DNA from: Ascochyta rabiei
Taxonomy: Eukaryota > Ascomycota > Dothideomycetes > Pleosporales > Didymellaceae
Assembly: GCF_004011695.2 (NCBI RefSeq)
Contig: NC_082417.1
Coordinates: 1,054,001 to 1,118,000, forward strand
Length of the DNA: 64,000 bases
Reading direction: 5' to 3'
In this document: one piece after another, positions 1 to 11,154 of the stretch
How positions within the stretch are numbered: position 1 is the first letter of the stretch
How the letters are laid out: each line of letters starts with the position of its first letter
The notes under the pieces: generated by a model
Told to the model about the DNA's origin: nothing
Seen by the model: only the letters and a program-made list of their open reading frames with translations
Databases searched by the model: none
Made by a program: the position numbers and the translations under genes

Positions 1-1010
1 TTGATCCATGAATGGTAAATGAGGGGTGGCCAATTTCTCACTAGGCTTGAGATAGCTAGATTGGCACCGTCAACCATCACATGATCTCGTGCCACAAATC
101 TGCGGGTTACACAGTATGCGAAACGCACTTCCAGAATAGATAGATGCAAGGCATTCGCCAATCTGGACGCGTCAAAATCGGGCATTGTCATCATCGTACA
201 ATCACGAATTTGTACGTTCTTCCGGTTGGACAGGAGGACTGGTACACGATGCCACTCACAGCCTGATGCAATATCACATGGCTACAAACAGTTTCTAAAA
301 GAACTATAAGGTATTGTTGTCTACACCGAAGGCCTTGAGCAGTACTGTCTGAAGAGGTGTTGCTAATATGATCTCAGAGAAAGTCACCGAACTTGTGTGG
401 TTGACTGAGCCAGCAGGCCGACACCTCGACTTATGATAAAGCAGGACTTCACAACATTAAAAAGCAGAAAGGAACAGTGGATACTGCAAGGCTATCAAGA
501 ACAATACCATCTAGGCAAAGTAGAGTGGCCGGCTGGTACGCGCTGAGTGGTTTCGAGACGCGTTGATTTACCTACGATCCACCATGGTTCATGTTAATAA
601 ACGAGCTCGTGCTCATGCTCGTGCTCGCGGTGCGCTTCAGGGCCTACGACGCGTCGAACTTGTCAAGCGGACTATGGATACCCATTTTGGCATTGCTGAT
701 AAGCTGGAAGTACATTTCCACAGCAGGCGCACTTTTCCAAGCAATATTAGGTTCCAGATCAGGAGTCCTGCTGCAGAGATGCCATTTTGTGAGGCTGAGT
801 GCACGGACCCAGTGTTCTTCTCAACCAGGGAAAGTGCCGTATGATGTCTTGCATCCGACAGCCGGCGCAACGCAACGCGACCGACGTACGAACGCGTTCA
901 GCATTCCCTGCCACCAGTTCATTTTCTATTACTTTCCTCGAGACTCAATGCGAACTGAGTCTTGACACAATCGCTTTTTGCCCGCTCACCGTTCACGGCT
1001 GTTATTTGAA
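1..1010. other. Intergenic, left edge
   Basis: No gene is supported here. The open frames between about 560 and 970 are short, overlap each other on both strands and carry no recognisable motif. The last few hundred bases presumably hold the promoter and leader of the homeodomain gene that follows. Confidence 0.5.
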
Positions 1011-2930
1011 ATGTCCCTCTCATCGCCACTTCCAGTCGCGTCGCCGTCCATTGGTAGACGCGCCAGTCCACCTGTGGTCACGACGGATTTTGCCTTTCTT
1101 GTGCATTCGCCAGAAACTGTCGCGAACAAAATGCCGCCAGATGTCGACAACAAGCCTCTCGCTCGTCAAAAACGCAGGCGCACATCGTAGGTTCTGATCT
1201 TCTTCAAGTTATTCCATCCCAAGTCTCGAGTTGAGCATTTCGGAGACGCGATGGAGCGTGTCACGGAAGGACTTCGGCTACGCCCTTGACCCCACCAACT
1301 CCGCAACCCAGCGCGCTGACCTGCAACCCACAGCAAGGAGGACGAGGACATCCTCAAAGCTGAGTACCTGATCAACTCGAAGCCGGACAAGGCCGCGCGT
1401 CTGGAGATTGTCCGCAAAGTCGCGCTTGGCGAGAAGGAGGTGCAGGTCGGTCCACCCAATGCGTTCCACGTCACGAGTGCGCGCGACTAAACCCACCTAC
1501 AGATCTGGTTTCAGAACAAAAGACAGAACGACCGCCGCCGCTCGCGACCCCTCGAGCCCTCTTCCTCTGCATCACTAATGTCGTCATCGTCCAATATGTC
1601 TGATCCTGCGACTGAAGACGAGCACGCGCGTGATGGCGGGAGCGCGCCGGAGCCGGAGACAGAGGCGCCGAAGACCGATGCGCCAGAGCGAGCAACAACA
1701 CCCGAAGCCGCTTCAAACGAGACGGCCCTAAAGACGCAGGCAGTAGGGGAGGCGACAGCAGTAATCGAAAACGACACCCCAACAACGACGCAACCCACAG
1801 TCGAGCCCTCCCCCGCTGCCCAGACGGTCGATACTGCGCCCGCAGAAATCAGCAACTCCCAGCAAAGCGCATCAGCATCGCAGGGTGCGCAACCACGAAC
1901 ATCCTGGATTTCAAACCGTCGCAGCGCGTCCTTCGTACGCTCCGCCGAAGACTACGCGCCAGAAACAATCACATTCCCAAATGCGCCTTTGAAGGCCATC
2001 GAGTCACCAGAGGTGTCCAGGTCGGTGGACACGCGTCCCCTGAAACGTACACACTCCTTCGTACGGATAGCTACAAACGAAGGTGGCACAGCACGCGTCG
2101 TTACAGACCTCGACAAGACACCGTCGCCTCCTCATTCGAGAACCACACCAGTTTCATTCGCCCGCGCTGCTGCTGGCCTACGCAGGAGCTACAGCGCTGC
2201 AGGCCTGAACGATCGCCTGCTTGCTGCAGCGCGAGGGGAACCCAGTCCAAAGATGGCCCGAGTGTCGCCCAATATTGGAAGGAGCCGGGACTCTCGAGCA
2301 TGGGAGTTCTGGTGCGATCCAGACACACGGCACAACACAAGCTTGACGGCACGCGCAGAACAAGAGGGTAGTGGAAGCGCAGCAGACGCGATTGGCTTGT
2401 TGCGCGCTAACAGGAGGATCCTTGCGCAGAACCAGGCACGACAGAATACACCTCTAAAATCAAGACAGAGCTCGCACAAAATGCTAGGCTCTTCGGGAGT
2501 GAAGAAGTCACGCGGATCTATCCAACGTGCGTCGACGTTCAACGTTTTTTCGAGTGGCAAGAAGCCAAAGGACAGTGAAGAAACAGAGTCGGACGAGTTT
2601 CCTTCTACAGAATCTGACAAGGAGAACTGGGAACCAGACATGCCAAAGTCAGTACGCAGGCGGCCATTTGCTACACCTGGTTCAGCGACACGGCCACGCC
2701 GGGTCCTGGGCGAGAACACAAACGTTATCTCGCAAAGCGCAAGTCTTGGTGCCCTGTTAGCAAAAGCCAAGAGCAAAAGCAGCAAGGGTACTGTTGATCC
2801 GGAACAAGACGAGGAGCTGCGGACGTTTATGAACGGTGACAGCGGAAGCGCACGAACAAACTTGAGCTCCGCAGAAGAAGCTGGATGTGTAGAAGGCTTG
2901 TTGGCGCTAAGTCAAGGGCAGTGGAGGTGA
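1011..2930 (+). CDS. Homeodomain transcription factor
   Basis: Three exons fit: 1011-1186, 1334-1445 and 1503-2930, giving about 571 residues. The introns (147 and 57 bp) start GTAGGT and GTCGGT and end CACAG and TACAG; joining them keeps one frame and assembles a homeodomain at about residues 52-112. The first exon gives a basic arm (RQKRRRT), the second gives helices 1-2, and the third opens with the recognition helix motif IWFQNKRQNDRRR, matching the invariant WFQN core. The rest is low-complexity Ser/Pro/Thr/Ala with RRSxS-like sites and no other domain. This is expected to be a nuclear sequence-specific DNA-binding regulator; Yox1-like proteins are the usual fungal relatives, but the ortholog is not certain. 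An alternative ATG lies in the same frame at 978, and an internal one at 1131 would also keep the homeodomain. I chose 1011 because the residues after it look protein-like. Confidence 0.88.
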
Positions 2931-3447
2931 TCGGGAAACGACTTTGGGTTCAGACGATTAAGATCAGGCCAGTTACTGCCTCATACGTTTGATTGATTCT
3001 TGTCACTGCATTTAGCGTATCGGTGTTGGTATCGGTGGTCGATGTGGTCGGCGTTGTACAAAGGTACGCAAAGTACCCTGGTGTTAAGGAGTTAACACAA
3101 CTGTCTTGTTTGTTACCTCTTACAGTTGCAACACATATCTGCAAGTCACGAGATCTCGCAACGGTGACAAACGACCATAACACATTCCCAGCTTTTGCGT
3201 CGTGAGCTTTACATATGGGCTCTGTCGTGCTATCATCCTAACACGGCACGCTTTTGCAAGCCTTCGTCCACATAAAGGATGCGAGCGGTGATTCATCAGT
3301 GTTCGCCAGCTCAACTGATGGTGAGGTATGCTCTTTTGGCTGCAACACGTTTCACGGCGAGCTCAATCTCCATCACTCTTTACATGGACACGGCTGGGCT
3401 AGAACCAGGTTCTGAAGCTCCTTTCACCTGCACTCTGCCTCGATACG
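2931..3447. other. Intergenic
   Basis: Spacer between the homeodomain gene and the RING gene. The bases 2990-3120 are rich in GT-type dinucleotides. A 124-codon frame (3279-3653) overlaps the RING frame and has no motif. Nothing else is seen. Confidence 0.45.
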
Positions 3448-5388
3448 ATGTTTTGTCCGTGCGCGCTGGTTTTAAACACATCCAGCAGCTCACAACTATT
3501 TCTCACGACCGCAATGCCAGTGCCGTTCCCGAATGGACCGCCATGGTCAATGACGCCATCCACACCATCGTCACCTGCTATGCTCGCTGTACAGCAACGA
3601 TCAAGTTGGCTTACAACGCCCACCACCTTCGCTGCGTTGGGACAGGTAACTGATATGCAGTCATCGTTTATTGCCACGATAACGCCCCCACCAATGGACA
3701 TGTCACTTCCTCCACTGGTTTCTTTCACTGGAACGGCGGGGCGTCCTTCGGTCACAACACCTACCAACACAGCACCAGCCACCACTTCATCTCTACACTC
3801 GCAGGCAGAGTTCTTCATGACCGGCGTGCTCTCCGTCACTTCTCAGCTCGACGCAACGTGCAGCACCTGCCTCGAGCCGCTTACCGACAATGTGGTGAAG
3901 ATGGTCAAGTGTGGACATACATTCCACTGTGGCTGTATATTGCCATGGTTCCAGGGTACCTCGCAGAGGCGGGGCACGTGTTCAAATTGTAGTACTGAGC
4001 TGTTCACGCCGGAGCCATTGAGCATATGCTCCACGTTTGTGTCTCCTCGCATGATATTTGATTCAGTTGGTGGTGGGAGCGAAGAATAAGTGCAGCGCAA
4101 GCAAATATCTCTCGATCGTTTGCGTGAAAGTATGAAGCGACGCCTTGAAGAGGTGCGTCGACCTACGGAGTATCGCGCTCAAGCTGAGACTAATAGTCGC
4201 TTCGTTGCAGCATATGCTCAAGAACGTCACACTGCAAATCCACATGAGCCTCAATCTCAATCTGCACGAGATATGCTTGCGCTAGTAAGCACAGGGACAC
4301 TCGAATCGGTACTACGTAGATACGTATCGGATGATCTGAGAGTACACTGCGCAGCAGAACTCCAACGACGTCGCAGGAATGCGAGAAACCGAGCTTCAGC
4401 CTCACGACAGCCTCAACGTGGTAACGACTTAGAGCTTCTAGAACCAACAGACTACTCACACACGTCAAGCTTGGCACACTGCGATCTTGGTTCTGAGCTT
4501 AGAATTCGCCACCAAAACAATGGACCGCCAGTCGTCCCCATAACTCACAGTGAGAGAACAATGCCCGCCTTACCTTCACAAGAACCACATCCCGGCAGCA
4601 TCCGGATACGCATTCTACAGGAGCAGCTCGCAAAACCTGAGAGTCGATTATTAGCATTGTGGGCCGAGGTACAAGCCACTGTACTGAGACCTATAGAGCA
4701 GATGACAGTCGATGGGGTTCGTCCGAGGGAAACCATCGTCGAATCACTGGTGGCAACACCCCGGATGACCGGATTCGAGACTCGATGCGTTTCGCACCAG
4801 ACTCTCAAGGCAAGCTCGATCTGTGCCAGTCACAACAGCGAATGAAGAGTCACAGTCTGGTAGACAGCCTCCCATCGTGTCCACCCAGGATCAGGATAGC
4901 GAGGTCTCATGGCCGTCTCAAAAGATCTTACAACTCCAGCCAGACAAGTTACAGACAGGCAGGCTTCTGACAGCGACGATCATGCCCGCAGCACTACAAA
5001 CAACATACGTTCCTCGGCTTGATGGTCAGCTTTTTGATGTGACATACCACGCTCAGTGAGCGTATCACCCATTAGAATCATCTAGCCTCTAATGGAATAC
5101 GACTTTGGGGGCCTGGATCAGCTTCTCATTGCTCAGACTGGATTTGCTGTGCTCAAGGCTGAAATACAGGAATCCTTCAATAACCTCTAATGGACCGAAC
5201 AATCCACATCATTGAGCGACGGGCGGACAAAATACGCAAAGGCTTACGAAATGAAGCGCTACATCGATTCAGATATTCTGGATATCGACGAACTGATGGG
5301 CGTGACTGTCTCGAAGGATGTCAAGAACAGGCGCCAGAATGGACACATAAAAGGCAAATCCATATCTATGTTGACAGCCATAGGTTGA
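3448..5388 (+). pseudogene. RING-H2 finger protein gene, probably broken
   Basis: The frame opening at 3448 (an ATG at 3514 is an equally good start) carries a complete RING-H2 finger. Counting from 3448 the ligands are C138, C141, C155, H157, H160, C163, C178 and C181, the pattern of E3 ubiquitin ligases. A TAA at 4087-4089 ends this frame, yet the same frame stays open from 4090 to 4842 with a basic, helix-like stretch (SLDRLRESMKRRLEEVRRP). Protein-like sequence then moves to another frame (4823-5059) and returns in the first frame at 5092-5388, interrupted by a TAA at 5188. Several breaks in one direction suggest decay. A weak 57-bp intron (GTGTCT at 4033 to GCAG at 4089) could remove the first stop, so a shorter functional gene remains possible. 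It converges on the HET gene, 39 bp away. Confidence 0.5.
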
Positions 5389-5427
5389 AGCATCGTGCAC
5401 GTAAACACCTAGCACCAGTAGAAAACA

Positions 5428-7200
5428 TCAATGCCACCTTACCAATCCATCAACACTGACTAGCAATGCAACCCTATCCCCAACCAACCCTGCCTTGATA
5501 CGAACACCAATCCCCACTCCACTGTCCCCAATGACGAATATATCACGTCTCACATCACCTCCCCTGCGCGCGTCATAACACTCATCCGGGATATAATCTC
5601 TCCTCAACACCGCCTGCCACGCCCCTCTCGTACCCAGCCCCTTTGGCGCAACGTAATCCGGAATCGCTTTGATCCAGTAATGACACGTCGCTCTATCAAA
5701 ACCAAATGCCACAGGAAACGATAGCGATTGCGCATATGTATGGCTCTGCACCCGCAACAACAAGACCCCAAACGCCTTGGGTGCCGACGTAGGAATATGC
5801 AGTTCGTGCGTATCTCCATCCCACAGCTCTTGCGGAAACGCAGATATGATGCGCACGGGTGGGATGGTTTGGTTCCCGAAGTGGCGTCGGACGTGGAAGC
5901 AGGAGAACTCGGGCGTTGTGAAGTCTGGCGGGATGGAGGGGTTTTGCCGGACGTAAATGGTTTGGAGCTGTCCTGTGGGCCAGTCGTCGATGGAAGTGAG
6001 GGTACCGGCATCGACTCGTGCGTACTGTGCGAGACCGTCTAGACATTTCAAAGAGATAGCTAGACGCTGGTTGAGCGAGTTGCTGGCACGGACTAGTGCG
6101 AGGATGCGGGTTTTGTCGTGCGGGTTGGCAAGGAACTCGAGTTGGATATGCAGACCGATAGGTGTGAGGTTAACAGGAAATACTGAGATGCTGTCCTCCC
6201 GCTCTAAGGATTTGCAGTCACGAAATTCGAGGGGAGAGCGGGCGAGTAGGCCGCGGTAAGTCGAGGGAGTGCAGTCCAGGGCGCGCCAGGCGAAGAGAGA
6301 ATAGTCATCTGTTGTCTTGAGGATCTCCTCCTGGAGCCGAATGAAGGCCTTGTTTCCTTCGCCATAAAGTAAGGGCATTTGAATGTCGAAGAGGCCAAGG
6401 AGGCAATATGCAAGATCTTCGACACGGGTAGTCAGACGGTGGGCGGCCCAGGACATGCGCTCAGCAACTGAGACTTCGCTGACTGAGCGACGCTCCTCGA
6501 GTACGTAAACTGGGATACCAGTGGCCAGTGAGAGTTCTTGGAGAAACTCGATTTTCTCTCCCAAAAGCTGCCAGTCGCGAAGGTGGAAGCGACAAACTGC
6601 AGGAGCAAGTAGCTCTTGTAGTGTCCATCCACGCTTCGTCCAGCGACTGGTCTCGAAAGCGTTCCTGGCAATCTCAGACGCCGTGCGAAATTTTCCTGTT
6701 TCGATCTTGGAAGGCCAGATGTCTTCTAGATAAACAATGCAGACTTCAGCATCCCGATACCATCGATACATGGAATTGATCGCTTCCTGCAATTCAGCAC
6801 TTGAGGATTTGTCAATGCAACAAGTGTCGATCCAGACGTACTTGAAGCCCAAGCTCTTTGCTTCCCTTGCTACATTCACAATCTTGGAATATCCTTGTCT
6901 CTTCAATAGATCATCCTCCTTGACCCCACTGACGTTCGTCGCGAAGCTCGTACTGCTTCTCAGCATGGTCTCCATAGCGGTCAACATAAGCGACGATTGA
7001 TCATCTTGGTTGCTGAGCGATGCAACAGAAGAGGATGGTGTGTCATAGCTTGCTGAAAATGCCTTGATGCGGTTGATCCAAACTAATTCCTGGTAGCTCA
7101 CCTCATCTGTGCCCCAGGTATGTGACAAGATGGCATACTCGGGTATATCATTATCATTAAACAATTGGAGCTCAATCGTGCGGACATCAATAAGCCGCAT
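5428..7200 (-). CDS. HET-domain (heterokaryon incompatibility) protein
   Basis: A single uninterrupted reading frame of 590 codons. The N-terminus carries the HET domain: YAILSHTWG at residues 22-30, YVWIDTCCID at 121-130, then SMYRWYRDA, and RGWTLQELLAP at about 190-200. The motif LLGLFDIQMPLLYGEG and a following ADDYSLFAW-like segment (here TDDYSLFAW) end the conserved region near residue 305. Such proteins trigger cell death or restrict fusion between genetically different hyphae; the role here is inferred from the family. About 90 residues separate the first two motifs, more than in many relatives, because of a Ser-rich insertion around residues 47-95. The remaining C-terminal 285 residues show no NACHT, WD40 or ankyrin repeats that I can recognise. 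The start ATG begins the canonical MRLIDVRT opening. Confidence 0.93.
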   Translation of the reverse strand: MRLIDVRTIELQLFNDNDIPEYAILSHTWGTDEVSYQELVWINRIKAFSASYDTPSSSVASLSNQDDQSSLMLTAMETMLRSSTSFATNVSGVKEDDLLKRQGYSKIVNVAREAKSLGFKYVWIDTCCIDKSSSAELQEAINSMYRWYRDAEVCIVYLEDIWPSKIETGKFRTASEIARNAFETSRWTKRGWTLQELLAPAVCRFHLRDWQLLGEKIEFLQELSLATGIPVYVLEERRSVSEVSVAERMSWAAHRLTTRVEDLAYCLLGLFDIQMPLLYGEGNKAFIRLQEEILKTTDDYSLFAWRALDCTPSTYRGLLARSPLEFRDCKSLEREDSISVFPVNLTPIGLHIQLEFLANPHDKTRILALVRASNSLNQRLAISLKCLDGLAQYARVDAGTLTSIDDWPTGQLQTIYVRQNPSIPPDFTTPEFSCFHVRRHFGNQTIPPVRIISAFPQELWDGDTHELHIPTSAPKAFGVLLLRVQSHTYAQSLSFPVAFGFDRATCHYWIKAIPDYVAPKGLGTRGAWQAVLRRDYIPDECYDARRGGDVRRDIFVIGDSGVGIGVRIKAGLVGDRVALLVSVDGLVRWH

Positions 7201-7588
7201 GTCACACGCGATGTAGAATGGCCAGGTGTTGCGGTAAATGGAGTGGGGTGGGGTGAAGCTGTTGGTGAGCTAGGTTGAATCAGGCTAGAGCCCACCAGGT
7301 CGCAGATAGCGATCCAAGGACCTGCTTGCGGATCGAGAGTCTCACCTTTGATGACAAGATTTTACATCGGAATGAACGCTGCGCTCAGATGTTTGGGTGA
7401 ATTTGGATTAACAGTGACTATGGATTTCAAATTATTATGTGCCCCTTGACTCCAATTGCAGATACATGGCGTCGTTATAGGTACGGGTACGTAGCGGGAT
7501 CGTAAAGAAATCGTCTCTGATCCAGGAAGTGTCCTCGCAATATCTCCCAGGCTATATCCGATTCAGCAGGTGAAAACTCGTGAAGCAG
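7201..7588. other. Intergenic
   Basis: Spacer between the HET gene start and the end of the next minus-strand gene; it should contain the HET promoter. No clear element is seen. Confidence 0.4.
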
Positions 7589-8095
7589 CTAGGTCTGTGG
7601 AGAGGGAGGCATGAGAGAAGTCGATAATCTCGGACTGCAGTCTGCCTCCAAGCATGACGGCGTTGTGATGAAAGGGCAGTTATGATCGTCCATGTAGAAT
7701 TGGTAGCTTTCTTGTCTTGAATATACCAGAGTTAAAGGAGATGGGCGGGAAGTGTTTGTGCACTTCGGATGTGTCTGCGGTTGGCTGTTGATCGATCTGA
7801 ATCGTCGAAGCTCAAAACACAAGGAGGAAGAATCTTCATCCTCATTTTCTTCGGGAATGTCAGATCGAGGTGTAGCAGCGAAACGTTCAATGTGGCGTCG
7901 ACAGCAGGCGATAACCTGCTTGATCTTCCCCTTGGTTGGGTTATCGGCATCCTTGGAGCTCTGGGAGCGGATTAGTATGAACGGGCTTGATAGTGAAAGC
8001 ATGTGACATACGTTTGAAGCTTGCGAGATTGGCGAGCTTAACGATGAATCACTGCTTGCTGCTCGTCTGCGAATTCCAGGGACGTGGTCGCTCAT
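7589..8095 (-). CDS. Small protein of unknown function
   Basis: I do not recognise this gene. On the minus strand, two exons (8095-8012 and 7960-7589) give 151 residues. The intron is strong: GTATGT donor, TACTAAT branch sequence and CCCAG acceptor, 51 bp. It is a multiple of three and has no stop, so the unspliced frame is also open, through to an upstream start at 8236. The protein is Ser-rich and polar at the start (MSDHVPGIRRRAASSDSSLSS), has a basic Cys-containing segment (KGKIKQVIACCRRHIERF), an acidic run (EENEDEDSSS) and a Pro/Thr/Ser-rich tail. No signal peptide or membrane helix. The near-perfect intron is the best argument for a real gene; start choice is uncertain. Confidence 0.5.
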   Translation of the reverse strand: MSDHVPGIRRRAASSDSSLSSPISQASNVCHMLSLSSPFILIRSQSSKDADNPTKGKIKQVIACCRRHIERFAATPRSDIPEENEDEDSSSLCFELRRFRSINSQPQTHPKCTNTSRPSPLTLVYSRQESYQFYMDDHNCPFITTPSCLEADCSPRLSTSLMPPSPQT

Positions 8096-10494
8096 TTCTG
8101 GACGTGGTATTATGCTTGGAGGTTCGTAATAGTACTGAAGTTTCTTTGCTTTGCCGATTTTCTGATATTTAATGCCCGTGATAATGTTATATGTTGCTGC
8201 AGTGCCACAACCACTACAGGGCTGCGTCGCCGCCAATGGACTACCCCAGCTTGGACATCAAGCTACGCAAGACATGTCCGTTTGCAGATGCGATTCACTC
8301 GCGCAGATCGTTGTGGCTCACGGCAGATCAGATAATGTATCGTATTCGAAACTCCAGATTCTACAGTCGCAATGTGGGTGTGGCGATATTCGCAGTGCCC
8401 CTGCAGTATCTAACGCTTCTCAGTCAGATTGTGTCCAGGCTACCAACAGTCTCGTCTTCATGTATGCAGCTTACCATCATGCCACATGGTACTCGGACAT
8501 CAATAATCATTGTTGGCATGCTAGATCTGGACAGCTCTGAGCCCGATAGCCAAACATTGTCGACCGCATGACAACGTCGGAGTTCTACATCGACGTCCTC
8601 TTTGTAGCTCAAGGGTGGCCTAGCTAACTGCGGAGATCTCTTACAGCATGAGTAGATATTGTGGTATGCAAAGTAAGTACTAGAGATGTTCCTGCTATAT
8701 TTAAAAGTGTAGTTGCTGAATCGGGGCTGTGGCGTTGTCTCAGGGACAGGAATTTGACGTGACACGCTACCTACCAACTCACTAGGTCAATACTGCAGTG
8801 CCATACTACAGAGCAGGAACATCATAATAGGGTAATTGATTTTGCACAGTAAGACATCCGCTTACATTGACACGACTCGATTGGAAGGGGTCCGCGGCTG
8901 CTGTCCTTCGGCCAATGATCATCTTTCGGTACATCACCCCATCTTTTTGCGACCTGAATCAGTACGGTGTCGCAGACTGCAAACACATCCAAAGCCGCGG
9001 CACGTAAAAGTAAGAATTTCACATGGAAATTTTCCTCTTGTTGATGGCAATCTTGATTTTCTACGGCAAAGTACGCACTGTCGATGGCTGAGCCTCAGAC
9101 TTCGATGAAGGAGATGTAGCGAACGCAACAGTGCAAGATCGCCCCGCATCCAACCTAATCTATTTAGAGATACTATTTCGAGAACCTTAAGAATTCTGTA
9201 AAGCTGATGCTACCCTTTATCCGCGATCGAATCATGGTGAGCAAATGTTTAGTCACAGCGAAACACCAGCACTAGCTACCCGAACCCCAGATCTCGGCGA
9301 CGAAGTAGTCTATAAAAATCACACTTTAGTGGAAACAAGTCCCACCCGTTGGTGTTGCACCCTGAGTCATCCTTGTGGCTTGTTGGGGTATTTACGATAG
9401 GCGTCATTGATTCGCACGGTAAAAAGCGAATATGTTCCAGTCTGCGACATGCAAGAGTTTGTAGGCTGGACTGACCTCGGTCAACGAAGCATCCGGCCGG
9501 TTCTGGATCTTTCAGCCTAGTCAGTTAATGTCCTGTACAGTGAGAAGTTCTGGAAGACCTCTTGTCCTCTGATTTACGACATTCTTAGCTATCCTTGTTC
9601 GAATTTGACTGGGGGTTCCAAAGCAGGTATGGCACCGCGTCGAGACCACTCTGTCTCGCCAAGCTCCTTCAAAATACTATGACTGTATGTGATTGCTATA
9701 CACAGTGGTCTAGTCTAGTCTGCTCTACAACACATCGTAAATTTCAGATAGATAACGCCAGCCTTTCAGCGCTGTAGCCTATATTGTGCCCGTGTGTATG
9801 TGGGAGAATGAACTATTAATGATAGCGGAGATGTCAATCTAGAACTTCTTGCATCCCCAGACATTAGTAGCGGGATTATCCCGGCTCCTAGCCTTTGATC
9901 TTCCGCGGCGTATGTGAGATACAGTCTGCTTCCATAACGCTAGTTACCTTTCCAACAGCACTGGAGCCAGTTCCCCTACCATGATAGTTCGCTGCCGAGC
10001 ACACACCATCCCATGTCACAGCACATTGATCACAAGGTAGGAAGGCCACCGTATCAGATTGCTACCCTGGACCATGAATGCGTCACTCGCCGATCAGTCA
10101 TCATAAAAGATCGCTAATTCTGTACTCAAATCCAGACTACCAACGACATGCTGCTTAGTACAGGTTTTGTCGTTTGCACTATATCTTTTCCGAAGTTTGA
10201 ACGCTTTCGACCTGCACCACAGCACAGTCTGCGCCAAACTTGACAATAGCAGAACCTGGTTATGCATCTCTATCTATACGGCGTCTACTCAACGGCGGAG
10301 CACTCTACGTTTGAATCCACTAAAGGAATAGGCGGGGTTTCCCTCAACTACTCCCCAAGTGCACTACTACCAGGAATGGTGCTATGAGGGTGGTGGCTGC
10401 ACCTCCTACCCACATCTACACCCATTTCACAGACGTCCTCTGGGAGGCTTGGATTCTATAGAAACCCCCAAGACTTTGATCATTTCAATCAATT

Positions 10495-10540
<46 letters not shown>

Positions 10541-11154
10541 GCAACCACAGCACAGTTGCCATTTTAGGGAACACTCAAATGCATGATCATCTCTCACATG
10601 TGACTACCGAGATGCTCACTATTAGTACTGTATCATAATTTGTACTCTAGCTGTTTCTAGATACATTTGCAGTTTTAGTGATAATACAGCCCATATCGTC
10701 TGACGCAGCTCTAGCGAGTATACTAGGGTCGTTACCGGTAGGACGCAAGCGTACAGCAGCATCTTTACCTACTCCAACGTGCTGATTTGAGTTCTAAAAC
10801 AGCTGGACTCTCTGATTGACTCCGTGGTGGACTTGGAGCTTGATCGCATGCCTGAAGTGCGACACTCTCAGAGCACCAACACAGAGGCCCATGTACACGG
10901 CACCAATCGCATACGGCAAATGTAGGCAACAAACATCTTGGTGCATCGCGCTGTTGAACAAAACTTAGATGTCATTCAACGTAAAGACTGGATGATAATA
11001 TTAACATTGCAGACATAGGAACGCTCCCATACTTATCAGAGCTGTCCAAAACCATATGCCAAGTCGTAAACCACAACGCTCGTCGTAGACCACAATCTCG
11101 GCATATCGATGCAAATTTTTCATATCCTACACTGCCCTTGACCTACTCCTCCTC
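8096..11154. other. Gene-free interval of 3 kb
   Basis: No reading frame here has a motif, plausible splicing or consistent composition. Open frames are short and mostly below 130 codons. Apart from the tetranucleotide tract near 10.5 kb I see no repeat, transposon ends or tRNA. It could be relic sequence, regulatory DNA or non-coding transcripts; nothing in the bases decides. Confidence 0.5.
10495..10540. repeat. (ATCA)n microsatellite
   Basis: About eleven and a half uninterrupted copies of the tetranucleotide, with imperfect copies just upstream from 10485. Confidence 0.95.
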
